Assembly (NCBI GenBank): GCA_014523685.1
Contig: JAATVT010000223.1
Location: 1-5,986 of the forward strand
Source of the DNA: Nitrososphaerales archaeon TH5893
GTDB lineage: Archaea; Thermoproteota; Nitrososphaeria; Nitrososphaerales; Nitrososphaeraceae
Reading direction: 5' to 3'
DNA: 5,986 bases
The first letter of the stretch is position 1; every line of letters begins with the position of its first letter. The position numbers and the translations under genes are program-made. Positions 1-5,104 of the stretch are shown here, piece after piece. The notes below the pieces were generated by a model. It saw only the letters and a list, made by a program, of their open reading frames with translations, ran no database searches and was not told where the DNA came from.

Positions 1-1
1 A

Positions 2-859
2 GGAAACAGCAGTAATAATCTGAATAATATTTCATCTTCTATTTCAACAATTAGTACGGCTGAAATTACACCACCTGGACATGGAACTTCTAGGGATTTA
101 GAGGGCTCAGAGAGTGGATCAGATAATGACAACAAAGATGATGATGAAAGGGAAGAGGAAGATAAAGAAAAGGAGGAGAAAAGCGGTGAAAGTGACTTTG
201 AATTTATAGAAGACGATCAAGATAATGATGATACAAATAATGGAAATACGGAACTCTTTTCGATTAATGAAAATAATCGAGAGGAAGATGAAGAAGATAG
301 TACATCTGAAAATGATTTAGAAGATAGTGATCAAAACGAGGATGAAAGTCAAGACCCACTATATGAAGATAAGAACAGTATCGATAGCAATCTGGAGGTA
401 ATTAATGATAGAGATAATTACGAGGATGAGGAACGATCAGGAGAAAAAGATAGTACATCTGAAAATGATTTAGAAGATAGTGATCAAAACGAGGATGAAA
501 GTCAAGACCCACTATACGAAGATAAGGACAGTATAGATAGCAATCTGGAAGTTATTAATGATAGAGATAATTACGAGGATGAGGAACGATCAGGAGACGA
601 AGAATCAGAGATTGATTCATTTATTGATATTCCATCCGAAGTATCAATACCCACAATACCGTCAATTCCTAGTTTACCAACACCAGATCTAGACGATCTG
701 GTACAAATTGATGGCGATGATGACAATTGCGATATAGATGATGTAGGATTTCCGTTTTGTGATGGGCAACAATTAGAGGTAGAATCTAATAATGTTGATG
801 ATGACAATTGCGATATAGATGATGTAGGATTTCCGTTTTGTGATGGGCGAGAGGACTGA
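2..859 (+). CDS. Acidic repeat protein, probably surface-exposed (5' end outside window)
   Basis: The frame is open from the left edge to a TGA at 857-859, giving 285 visible residues; the start and any signal peptide lie upstream. Reading in order: an Asn/Ser-rich stretch with two N-glycosylation sequons (residues 2 and 9); a long Asp/Glu/Lys stretch; two 51-residue repeats starting at residues 99 and 150; a short Pro linker of [I/L]-P-[S/T] triplets (216-227); and two C-terminal repeats starting at 239 and 266. The C-terminal repeats hold the only four cysteines, arranged C-x9-C twice (C243/C253, C270/C280), within DDDNCDIDDVGFPFCDG. Low complexity and extreme acidity suggest a disordered, cation-binding, extracellular protein, with disulfide-closed loops at the C-terminus. 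The localisation is inference because the N-terminus is missing. I do not recognise the family. The Asp-rich Cys motif faintly recalls calcium-binding thrombospondin type 3 repeats, but the spacing does not match well. That this is coding is secure: repeats keep frame and most differences are silent. Confidence 0.85.
   Translation, partial: GNSSNNLNNISSSISTISTAEITPPGHGTSRDLEGSESGSDNDNKDDDEREEEDKEKEEKSGESDFEFIEDDQDNDDTNNGNTELFSINENNREEDEEDSTSENDLEDSDQNEDESQDPLYEDKNSIDSNLEVINDRDNYEDEERSGEKDSTSENDLEDSDQNEDESQDPLYEDKDSIDSNLEVINDRDNYEDEERSGDEESEIDSFIDIPSEVSIPTIPSIPSLPTPDLDDLVQIDGDDDNCDIDDVGFPFCDGQQLEVESNNVDDDNCDIDDVGFPFCDGRED
296..597 (+). repeat. Two tandem 153-bp repeats (51 residues each) inside the acidic protein gene
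   Basis: Bases 296-444 and 449-597 align without gaps at a period of 153 bp, with 5 differences in 149 positions. Four differences are silent (TAT/TAC, ATC/ATA, GAG/GAA, GTA/GTT) and one changes Asn to Asp (AAC/GAC). The unit encodes an acidic segment starting DSTSENDLEDSDQNED. The period is a multiple of three, so copy number can change without breaking the frame. The high identity with mainly silent change points to a fairly recent duplication kept under protein-level constraint, or to gene conversion. Confidence 0.95.
647..682 (+). repeat. Four [I/L]-P-[S/T] triplet repeats (proline linker)
   Basis: Codons 216-227 of the acidic protein read IPT IPS IPS LPT. A proline every third residue gives a stiff, extended linker between the acidic repeats and the cysteine repeats. 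At the DNA level the 9-bp units have diverged, so this is an older repeat than its neighbours. Confidence 0.75.
716..848 (+). repeat. Pair of identical 52-bp direct repeats encoding a C-x9-C motif
   Basis: Bases 716-767 and 797-848 are identical over 52 bp at an 81-bp (27-residue) period, in frame. Each copy encodes DDDNCDIDDVGFPFCDG. The copies sit at the extreme C-terminus of the acidic protein, separated by a ten-residue spacer beginning QQLEVES. Identity at silent positions means the duplication is recent or homogenised. Confidence 0.95.
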
Positions 860-1053
860 AATGAACGGACAAGGTTTCACAGAAACTCATGTCGAATGTG
901 TTTTCACTCTCAAATACTCGATATCTTCCTATCTTAAGTATTGCGCCTGACTAGTTTGGTCCATATCGTCGAATGTTTATGACACTTCTGAATATAATTA
1001 CGGGAAATTGGTTTCAATTGGGACTGTGAGTAAATTCAGAACCCCTATACTTC

Positions 1054-1061
1054 TATAAAAG
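1054..1061 (+). promoter_or_regulatory. Archaeal TATA box for the gene at 1092
   Basis: TATAAAAG matches the archaeal TBP site. With the usual 25-27 bases to the start of transcription, the RNA would begin near 1083, about 9 bases before the ATG at 1092. This would be a nearly leaderless message. The rest of the 860-1091 gap holds nothing else I can support; a GTCGAATGT 9-mer occurs at about 890 and 970 but has no obvious meaning. Confidence 0.6.
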
Positions 1062-1091
1062 TAAGCAAATGGATAAGAGCAATACCTAACA

Positions 1092-1697
1092 ATGTATTCC
1101 CAAAGTAGATATATTATGACACAGAAAAAAGAACTGATTACAGAAAAAGAAAAAGAAAAAGTTCTAAAAGATGCGGTTGATAGGTCAAATCAAAATCAAG
1201 TACAGTTACAAGATATTCTACGGGATATGCAAATTACAATAGATGCTCCCAGATTGGAAGACTCAATTGACGGTACAAGAATACGTGCTACCCACCCCAC
1301 ACAGATAAGCAGAAAGAAAGGAAAAGGAGAACAGGGGGAAGATATTCTTAGATTTCATTATATTAAGGAAATCCCCGTTGATTACAGCAGCGTTCCTATA
1401 AGCTTTCGCGACAGAGCATCAGTTGTTACAGCTATACCTAAGAGTGATATCACCAAACAGAACAATGAAATAGGCAAGGCCGTTGTTACAGAATCGTATG
1501 AGAAACTGGATGAGGCTAGTCCTAGCTTGCGAGAAATTTTAGGACTTTTAAAAAGGATCTACTTTATGCCAGAAGACTTTTCCAACAGGGTAGCCGTAGA
1601 CCGAATACATGAGCTACGAAAGATGTTTAGCAAGGATGAGATTCTTGCTTTCCCATCAGTAAGTCCTGATTTTAAGTCCGGATTAGTTCCTGTATGA
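1092..1697 (+). CDS. Conserved-looking hypothetical protein with charged helical N-terminus
   Basis: This encodes 201 residues, ending at a TGA (1695-1697). I do not recognise the family. Residues about 10-47 are rich in Lys, Glu and Gln with regularly spaced Leu/Val/Ile, consistent with a helix or short coiled coil. Residues 74-79 form a basic patch (RKKGKG). A more globular part follows (about 85-160), and the C-terminal part contains a likely amphipathic helix (residues 165-185). There is no cysteine, no signal peptide and no membrane segment, so a cytoplasmic protein is inferred. The ATG at 1092 is chosen because it lies about 9 bases after the expected transcription start from the TATA box at 1054-1061. 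An in-frame ATG at 1116 (residue 9) is an alternative and would remove an unremarkable MYSQSRYI. The gene stands alone, with more than 200 bases of gap on each side. Confidence 0.75.
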   Translation: MYSQSRYIMTQKKELITEKEKEKVLKDAVDRSNQNQVQLQDILRDMQITIDAPRLEDSIDGTRIRATHPTQISRKKGKGEQGEDILRFHYIKEIPVDYSSVPISFRDRASVVTAIPKSDITKQNNEIGKAVVTESYEKLDEASPSLREILGLLKRIYFMPEDFSNRVAVDRIHELRKMFSKDEILAFPSVSPDFKSGLVPV

Positions 1698-2143
1698 TAA
1701 AGAACAAATTAAGGACGTAGCTTACTGATAGACATCATACCATTATATGAGAAGGAAGTAGATCCTAATTCTCAAATTTAATTATCATCTCTAGATGAAT
1801 TCTACCCTGGTTCATGATGTTGCAGCTAAGAGCTCATGGTTGCATTTCTCCATGTTTTATTTGGATTGGTGCCTTCACATTCCGCATGCATTACAACTAA
1901 TCTCATTTAGAGAGGAAGTTATTTTTAGCTCGATGTAAGATGTGCAAAATCTTATAGGATGAAGTTGGCATAATCTTATTACTCGTCTGGGGTAGGGCAC
2001 CCGAGATGAATCGTTCATATCAAGCGTGATTTTCGACAGACATATTCTGATAATTGTCTGTAGCCCAAGGAACAGACCCGCAAAAAGGAACACCTTACAT
2101 CCTAAATTAAGGAGTCATCTTGTTGTTCCATCTGTAGCTACAA
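1698..2143. other. Long gap without a credible gene
   Basis: About 450 bases between two plus-strand genes. Short open frames on both strands (1875-2093 minus, 2026-2238 plus) overlap each other, have no recognisable protein character and lack convincing start signals, so I do not call them. I see no tRNA-like T-arm or RNase P/SRP signature. Small possible hairpins exist: TAAGAT (1936-1941) with ATCTTA (1949-1954) and a 7-base loop, and a GGGT/ACCC pairing near 1990-2002. Neither is strong enough to call an RNA gene. Confidence 0.6.
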
Positions 2144-2152
2144 CTTATTTAG
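2144..2152 (+). promoter_or_regulatory. Probable TATA box for the secreted-protein gene
   Basis: CTTATTTAG is centred about 27 bases upstream of the ATG at 2175, which places the transcription start at or next to the start codon. This is a leaderless arrangement common in archaea. The sequence is a weaker TATA match than that at 1054. A second AT-rich run (CTATATTATA, 2166-2175) would start RNA inside the gene and is less likely. Confidence 0.45.
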
Positions 2153-2174
2153 TCATGCAAGTACACTATATTAT

Positions 2175-2714
2175 ATGGTACCCTATCTGGAATACACTAG
2201 GAAAAGCTTTGTTTCACCAACCCTACTTTTGGCATTAATATTAACGTCTGCGTTTGTTACTGTTATTGCGTCAAGCCCAGCGCAAGCAGAGACAGGTAAA
2301 GGAAAAGATGTTTTCAAAGTCATTTTGACGATGTTTGGGGCAAATAGTTCAAAAGGAGATATAGTTGCAATAGTGACCGTAAACAATGGAGAAGCATCAA
2401 AGGTTAAATTTTTGGATACTTCCACATTGCAGGCATCATCTCCAGATCTTAATACTTCTGCTCCTTCCACCATAAATCCCGCAGCTGAGTCAGATATAAT
2501 AGAGTACGTAGCAACTTTTCCAAACATCACAGTAAATGCAGGACAGCAGTACAAGGCATGCATATTGCCAGTTAAGAGTCTTGAGTTGATTTGTACTACC
2601 GGCAGTAACTCTCCCGCTAACAGGCCTGAATTTGTAGATCTGAATTTGAATGCCACTAGTGAAACTGGACAAGCAGTACGACAAGAAGAGGAAGACGGAA
2701 GTGATGAGAACTAA
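2175..2714 (+). CDS. Small secreted protein with signal peptide and acidic tail
   Basis: This encodes 179 residues. The N-terminus is a textbook Sec signal peptide: a positive n-region ending in RK (9-10), a hydrophobic core (about 17-32, LLLALILTSAFVTVIA) and an AQA|E signal-peptidase site after residue 38. The mature part has a beta-rich look (KDVFKVILTMFG, then GDIVAIVTVNNGE), four N-glycosylation sequons (N57, N93, N117, N159) and just two cysteines (C129, C140), which could form a disulfide. The tail is acidic (EEEDGSDEN at the end). It resembles small exported proteins of unknown function found in Nitrososphaeria, but I can name no family with certainty. It acts outside the cytoplasmic membrane (inference from the signal peptide). 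The ATG start is supported by the upstream TATA box and by giving a complete signal peptide. An open frame on the opposite strand (2183-2656) is treated as a shadow. The gene appears monocistronic. Confidence 0.85.
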   Translation: MVPYLEYTRKSFVSPTLLLALILTSAFVTVIASSPAQAETGKGKDVFKVILTMFGANSSKGDIVAIVTVNNGEASKVKFLDTSTLQASSPDLNTSAPSTINPAAESDIIEYVATFPNITVNAGQQYKACILPVKSLELICTTGSNSPANRPEFVDLNLNATSETGQAVRQEEEDGSDEN

Positions 2715-2813
2715 AGTGTCTCAAACATGGCCCGGAAACTCTGGCCGATGTACGATGTTAATATGAACAATCTATATGGGCGGTATAGTGACAAGAATCT
2801 ATGGTTTCTAAGC

Positions 2814-2837
2814 TTTTTGGGACTGATCACTATTTTT
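2814..2837 (+). terminator. Possible T-rich terminator region
   Basis: Two runs of five T (2814-2818 and 2833-2837) lie about 100-120 bases after the stop of the secreted-protein gene. Archaeal polymerase terminates on T-rich stretches without needing a hairpin. The distance from the stop is long, so this is only a candidate. The rest of the 2715-3022 gap shows no gene; an 8-bp CATCTTGA repeat at 2902 and 2917 has no clear role. Confidence 0.3.
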
Positions 2838-2959
2838 GTATGACATGATACTCTTCCCTTGGCGTATCGAAAAGTAACAACAAGATAATAGAGCAAACAG
2901 GCATCTTGATATGAGACATCTTGACTTCTCTGATCATAAACCTCTTGTGATTAATATGA

Positions 2960-2968
2960 CATATAGAA
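2960..2968 (+). promoter_or_regulatory. Candidate TATA box for the hydrolase-like gene
   Basis: CATATAGAA at 2960-2968 could bind TBP and would start transcription near 2990, giving a leader of about 30-40 bases. This is the only promoter in the window that would leave room for a ribosome binding site. A weaker alternative, CTATTTG near 2995, would give a leaderless RNA at the TTG codon. Confidence 0.35.
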
Positions 2969-3022
2969 TAACGGAATGCTCCATGGTTACACCACTATTT
3001 GTGACAAGCATAAGGGGTAGAG

Positions 3023-3805
3023 TTGACAGAAATGCATCCAAAGCATAATCGAATAGAGGATGTAGTAAGAATCCCAGTTCAAACTGCAAGTAATAAGGCA
3101 ATAGCATCTACAATACTAGAAGGGAATCTAACCATGCCAGATAATATGGGCTTCATCAAGGGTATAATTATATTTGCTCTTGGGAGTAGCGATACTCGTC
3201 ATAGTCGTCAATATAGATTTATTGCCCAAGCTTTGAATAAAGAAGGACTTGCTACTTTACTAGTTGATCTTCTTTCAAAGGAGGAGGAGGAAACTGATAT
3301 AAGAACAGAGAAGATAAGATGCAAACTCCCAGGCCTCATTCAAAACAAATTTAACATTAAATTGCTTTCAGACCGCCTAATAAAAATAACCGACTGGCTG
3401 CTAACAACAACATACTTTGAAACTAATGGATTTATCATAGGATTTTTTGGGGCAAGCACGGGAGCCGCTGCGGCCTTGATTGCAGCTTCTGAAAGACCTA
3501 CTGTAGTAGGTGCGGTAGTGTCTAGCAGTGGAAGTCTGGACTTGGTTTCCGAAGTGGTATTGATGAATATTAAAGTCCCAACCTTACTCATTGTAGGAGG
3601 AAATGATGACAAAAATCTGATTGATATCAATAATAATACTATAAAACAACTCTCCAACGTCGAAAAAAAGAAATTTGTAGTAGTTCCAGGCGCCTCCAGC
3701 CTATTTGAGGAACCAAGTGCTCTTGAAAATGTCGTTAGACTTGCCAGCGGCTGGTTTAGGTGCTATTTCCTGCTAAAACAGCACAGTAAAGATAATCAAG
3801 AATGA
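3023..3805 (+). CDS. Alpha/beta hydrolase (dienelactone-hydrolase-like), catalytic His apparently lost
   Basis: This encodes 260 residues, about the normal length for single-domain members of this family. Family features: the strand and loop at 47-61 (GIIIFALG, then TRHS), the nucleophile elbow G-A-S-T-G with Ser145 followed by an Ala-rich helix, the acid turn VGGND with Asp195, and the LFEEPSALE segment near 227-235. From memory, relatives read FAHGSGSSRHS at the first loop and PGATHLFEEPG at the last, where His completes the triad. Here these are FALGSSDTRHS (Leu53 for His) and PGASSLFEEPS (Ser226 for His). Ser145 and Asp195 remain, so the protein looks like a non-catalytic or altered hydrolase. 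About nine extra residues (around 100-109) appear inserted before the helix NIKLLSDRL. It is cytoplasmic: no signal peptide or membrane segment. The start is TTG at 3023 behind a weak AAGGGG; the ATG at 3032 (residue 4) is equally possible. A T-tract follows the stop. Confidence 0.88.
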   Translation: MTEMHPKHNRIEDVVRIPVQTASNKAIASTILEGNLTMPDNMGFIKGIIIFALGSSDTRHSRQYRFIAQALNKEGLATLLVDLLSKEEEETDIRTEKIRCKLPGLIQNKFNIKLLSDRLIKITDWLLTTTYFETNGFIIGFFGASTGAAAALIAASERPTVVGAVVSSSGSLDLVSEVVLMNIKVPTLLIVGGNDDKNLIDINNNTIKQLSNVEKKKFVVVPGASSLFEEPSALENVVRLASGWFRCYFLLKQHSKDNQE

Positions 3806-3811
3806 CATAAG

Positions 3812-3817
3812 TTTTTT
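3812..3817 (+). terminator. T6 terminator after the hydrolase-like gene
   Basis: A run of six T begins 7 bases after the TGA at 3803-3805. An archaeal T-tract terminator in this position would separate this gene from the next, which has its own promoter at 3880. Confidence 0.5.
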
Positions 3818-3879
3818 AGAAATCCGATTAGCTACAGCATAACAGTGGCCTAAATAGATACCAAACGCATCGCTATCAG

Positions 3880-3887
3880 CTTAAAAG
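3880..3887 (+). promoter_or_regulatory. TATA box for the two-gene unit starting at 3910
   Basis: CTTAAAAG is centred about 26 bases before the ATG at 3910, which fits a leaderless transcript starting at that codon. This spacing is one of the main reasons to accept the small gene at 3910. Confidence 0.6.
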
Positions 3888-3909
3888 AAAGTGTTGCCAT
3901 ATTATAGAT

Positions 3910-4158
3910 ATGGTGGTAAATAGGAGGGGGAACAACCACGACAATGACACCAAACACTTTATCATATATCAGCTAAAATGGATTAGGAGGTACATGGGTA
4001 ATGGGGTCAAGAATTTCTTTGGGTGGCCATTTTCATCATCGCCTTATGAAAAGGAGGAATTTTATAGTCCCTTGAAATACTGTTGCATGATTCGTGATAT
4101 AGAAAACAAGGGAACACTTTGTCCTGATTGTGGTTCAAATATTAAGAGAATTGGTTAA
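3910..4158 (+). CDS. Small CPDC-motif protein upstream of the phasin-like gene
   Basis: This encodes 82 residues and I do not recognise it. The N-terminal half is basic with an aromatic-rich helix-like stretch (about 16-40, with W24, F36, F37 and W39). The C-terminus has C58-C59 and, after 11 residues, C71-P-D-C74-G. The CPDCG turn is typical of one knuckle of a zinc ribbon. The other knuckle would normally be C-x2-C but is an adjacent Cys pair here, so zinc binding is possible but not assured. No signal peptide is seen. Evidence that it is real: the TATA box at 3880-3887 places the transcription start on its ATG, and its TAA (4156-4158) overlaps the probable ribosome binding site of the next gene, implying translational coupling. 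An alternative is that it is the N-terminal part of one longer protein split by a frameshift near 4130-4158. Confidence 0.6.
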   Translation: MVVNRRGNNHDNDTKHFIIYQLKWIRRYMGNGVKNFFGWPFSSSPYEKEEFYSPLKYCCMIRDIENKGTLCPDCGSNIKRIG

Positions 4159-4164
4159 GGGGAG
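4157..4164 (+). promoter_or_regulatory. Ribosome binding site that selects the GTG start at 4169
   Basis: AAGGGGAG overlaps the upstream stop codon TAA (4156-4158) and lies four bases before GTG at 4169. It is the best purine-rich match in this part of the window and supports starting the phasin-like protein at 4169 rather than at GTG 4130. The spacing is a little short. Confidence 0.45.
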
Positions 4165-4168
4165 TGTT

Positions 4169-4693
4169 GTGAGAGGAAAGCGTAAAAAAGAGGGACGCCA
4201 CAATAGTGGGATTGACAATTTCCGGGCCACAGACGGAAAAATAAGTAAAGGTCCAGAATATAGAAAGAATGACTATATTTCAACCTCACTGATATCACCT
4301 ATTTTATCTTTTTGGCAGCAGCAATTATTTTCCATGAATTGGAGTGAATTTTTCAAAGAATATCTTGAATATGCGAAAAGAATGGCCCGAATAAATGAAG
4401 AACTTATTAAGAGATCACTGAGAGTGACTCAACTCTTTATCGAGTTGTCTGACAACGCACAACATTTGAATGATCTGTACAAAGAATCTATTGAGATAAC
4501 CGAAGAGGCGTATAAGAATTGGTTGAATGTCAACTTTGATTTTTGGAATAAGAATGAAATATCCACTTCAACAGCAAAAAAAAATGATACATACAGTGAA
4601 AAAATGAAAGCAAAAAATAGGAACGCCAATTTGACCAGGGAAGAGCAAAAAAGTATAAACAGTATGTTCAAGGATTCTTTAACCTTTGATTAA
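4169..4693 (+). CDS. Phasin / PhaE-like coiled-coil protein
   Basis: From GTG 4169 this encodes 174 residues. The frame is open further up, and GTG 4130 would give 187 residues overlapping the previous gene by 29 bases. I prefer 4169 because of the AAGGGGAG site just before it. In numbering from 4130, residues 15-50 are basic and poorly structured, 57-68 form a short hydrophobic/Gln helix (ILSFWQQQLF), and 70-140 form a long helix of four 14-residue units: 84-97, 98-111, 112-125 and 126-139, each with an apolar residue at position 2 and mostly apolar/aromatic residues at 5-6. The pattern NWSEFFKEYLEYAKRM and LNDLYKES recalls thaumarchaeal phasin-like proteins and the PhaE subunit of type III polyhydroxyalkanoate synthase. 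Those bind polyester granules or the synthase PhaC. No phaC is in the window, so the polyester role is inference. The C-terminal 45 residues are Lys/Asn/Ser-rich and probably flexible. There is no cysteine. It is the second gene of a likely two-gene transcript. Confidence 0.78.
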   Translation: MRGKRKKEGRHNSGIDNFRATDGKISKGPEYRKNDYISTSLISPILSFWQQQLFSMNWSEFFKEYLEYAKRMARINEELIKRSLRVTQLFIELSDNAQHLNDLYKESIEITEEAYKNWLNVNFDFWNKNEISTSTAKKNDTYSEKMKAKNRNANLTREEQKSINSMFKDSLTFD

Positions 4694-4777
4694 TTTAAAA
4701 CATCTTGTGTACGTGAACCGAGAGACGCTATAGAATCCGCGTTTCGGGAAGCAGAATTGTGAATTGATCAACTGCTG

Positions 4778-4801
4778 AGGGTTATTTGAAAGGGTTATTT
4801 G
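4778..4801. repeat. Tandem 11-bp direct repeat AGGGTTATTTG
   Basis: AGGGTTATTTG occurs at 4778-4788 and 4791-4801, a 13-base period with two bases between copies. It may be a paired protein-binding site or chance; nothing adjacent fixes its role. Confidence 0.5.
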
Positions 4802-4934
4802 TATATCTCTAAAAAGAGTAATGAATATTTGGTTGAGGATAATCCAAATTGATAGGTAGAGTCTTTTTGTCCAACAGGTATAATTTTTGACGTGCTTTCA
4901 AATTAACAAAAACGTGGAATGCCAGATAAGATTA

Positions 4935-4940
4935 TTTTTT
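4935..4940 (+). terminator. T6 tract, possible terminator of the phasin-like unit
   Basis: This is the longest T run in the convergent gap, about 240 bases after the stop at 4693. Shorter T5 runs at 4864-4868 and 4884-4888 could act first. It is a candidate only, based on the archaeal habit of terminating on oligo-T. Confidence 0.3.
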
Positions 4941-4996
4941 CCAACTATACTGAATGATTCTTCTGGATACATATACATTCCCTGTAATTCTCAGTT

Positions 4997-5016
4997 AATT
5001 TGTAAACAAACAAATT
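4997..5016. repeat. Perfect 7-bp inverted repeat AATTTGT/ACAAATT
   Basis: AATTTGT (4997-5003), a 6-base spacer aaacaa, then ACAAATT (5010-5016). The symmetry could mark a dimeric regulator site or form a weak hairpin. It sits in a gap between two gene ends, so an operator is unlikely unless an unannotated transcript starts here. On the minus strand it could be a hairpin about 90 bases after the PDZ gene stop. Confidence 0.45.
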
Positions 5017-5104
5017 CTATATGATCCTAGTTGCCAGAAGGGACCCAAAATTTCCTAATTATGTGTCTGTCCCACTCTTGATCTCTAGTGCTTAAACTTT
5101 TGGT

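Larger units (their letters stand above)
4694..5104. other. Convergent intergenic region with T-tracts and small repeats
   Basis: This 411-base gap separates the end of the plus-strand pair from the end of the minus-strand PDZ gene, so it should mainly hold terminators. T-tracts on the plus strand: T5 at 4864-4868, T5 at 4884-4888 and T6 at 4935-4940. For the minus transcript, an A5 run at 4908-4912 and A4 at 5047-5050 read as T-tracts. I see no coding frame, tRNA or structured RNA that I can support. Two small repeats are listed separately. Confidence 0.6.

Noticed and set aside
296..597. Repeats considered as a CRISPR-like array or mobile element
   Set aside because: The units are long, tandem, in frame and without spacers, and no transposase or terminal inverted repeats are present; they are protein-coding repeats.
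571..807. Minus-strand Ser-rich open frame
   Set aside because: It lies entirely opposite the acidic protein gene; the Ser-rich content is just the complement of Asp/Glu-type codons and repeats.
1875..2093. Minus-strand 72-residue frame in the 1698-2174 gap
   Set aside because: It overlaps another short frame on the plus strand, has no protein-like domain or promoter signal, and looks like chance.
2026..2238. Plus-strand 70-residue frame running into the secreted-protein gene
   Set aside because: It runs into a different frame of a gene with a clear signal peptide and its own TATA box; its composition is unremarkable and there is no start signal.
2183..2656. Long minus-strand frame (157 residues)
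   Set aside because: It is opposite the secreted-protein gene, which has a full signal peptide with AQA|E cleavage site, sequons and a promoter. The minus frame shows no domain.
3340..3657. Minus-strand 105-residue frame
   Set aside because: It is a shadow of the alpha/beta hydrolase gene, whose family motifs are clear on the plus strand.
4131..4139. GGTTCAAAT resembling a tRNA T-arm
   Set aside because: There are no matching acceptor, D or anticodon stems around it and it lies in the coding overlap.
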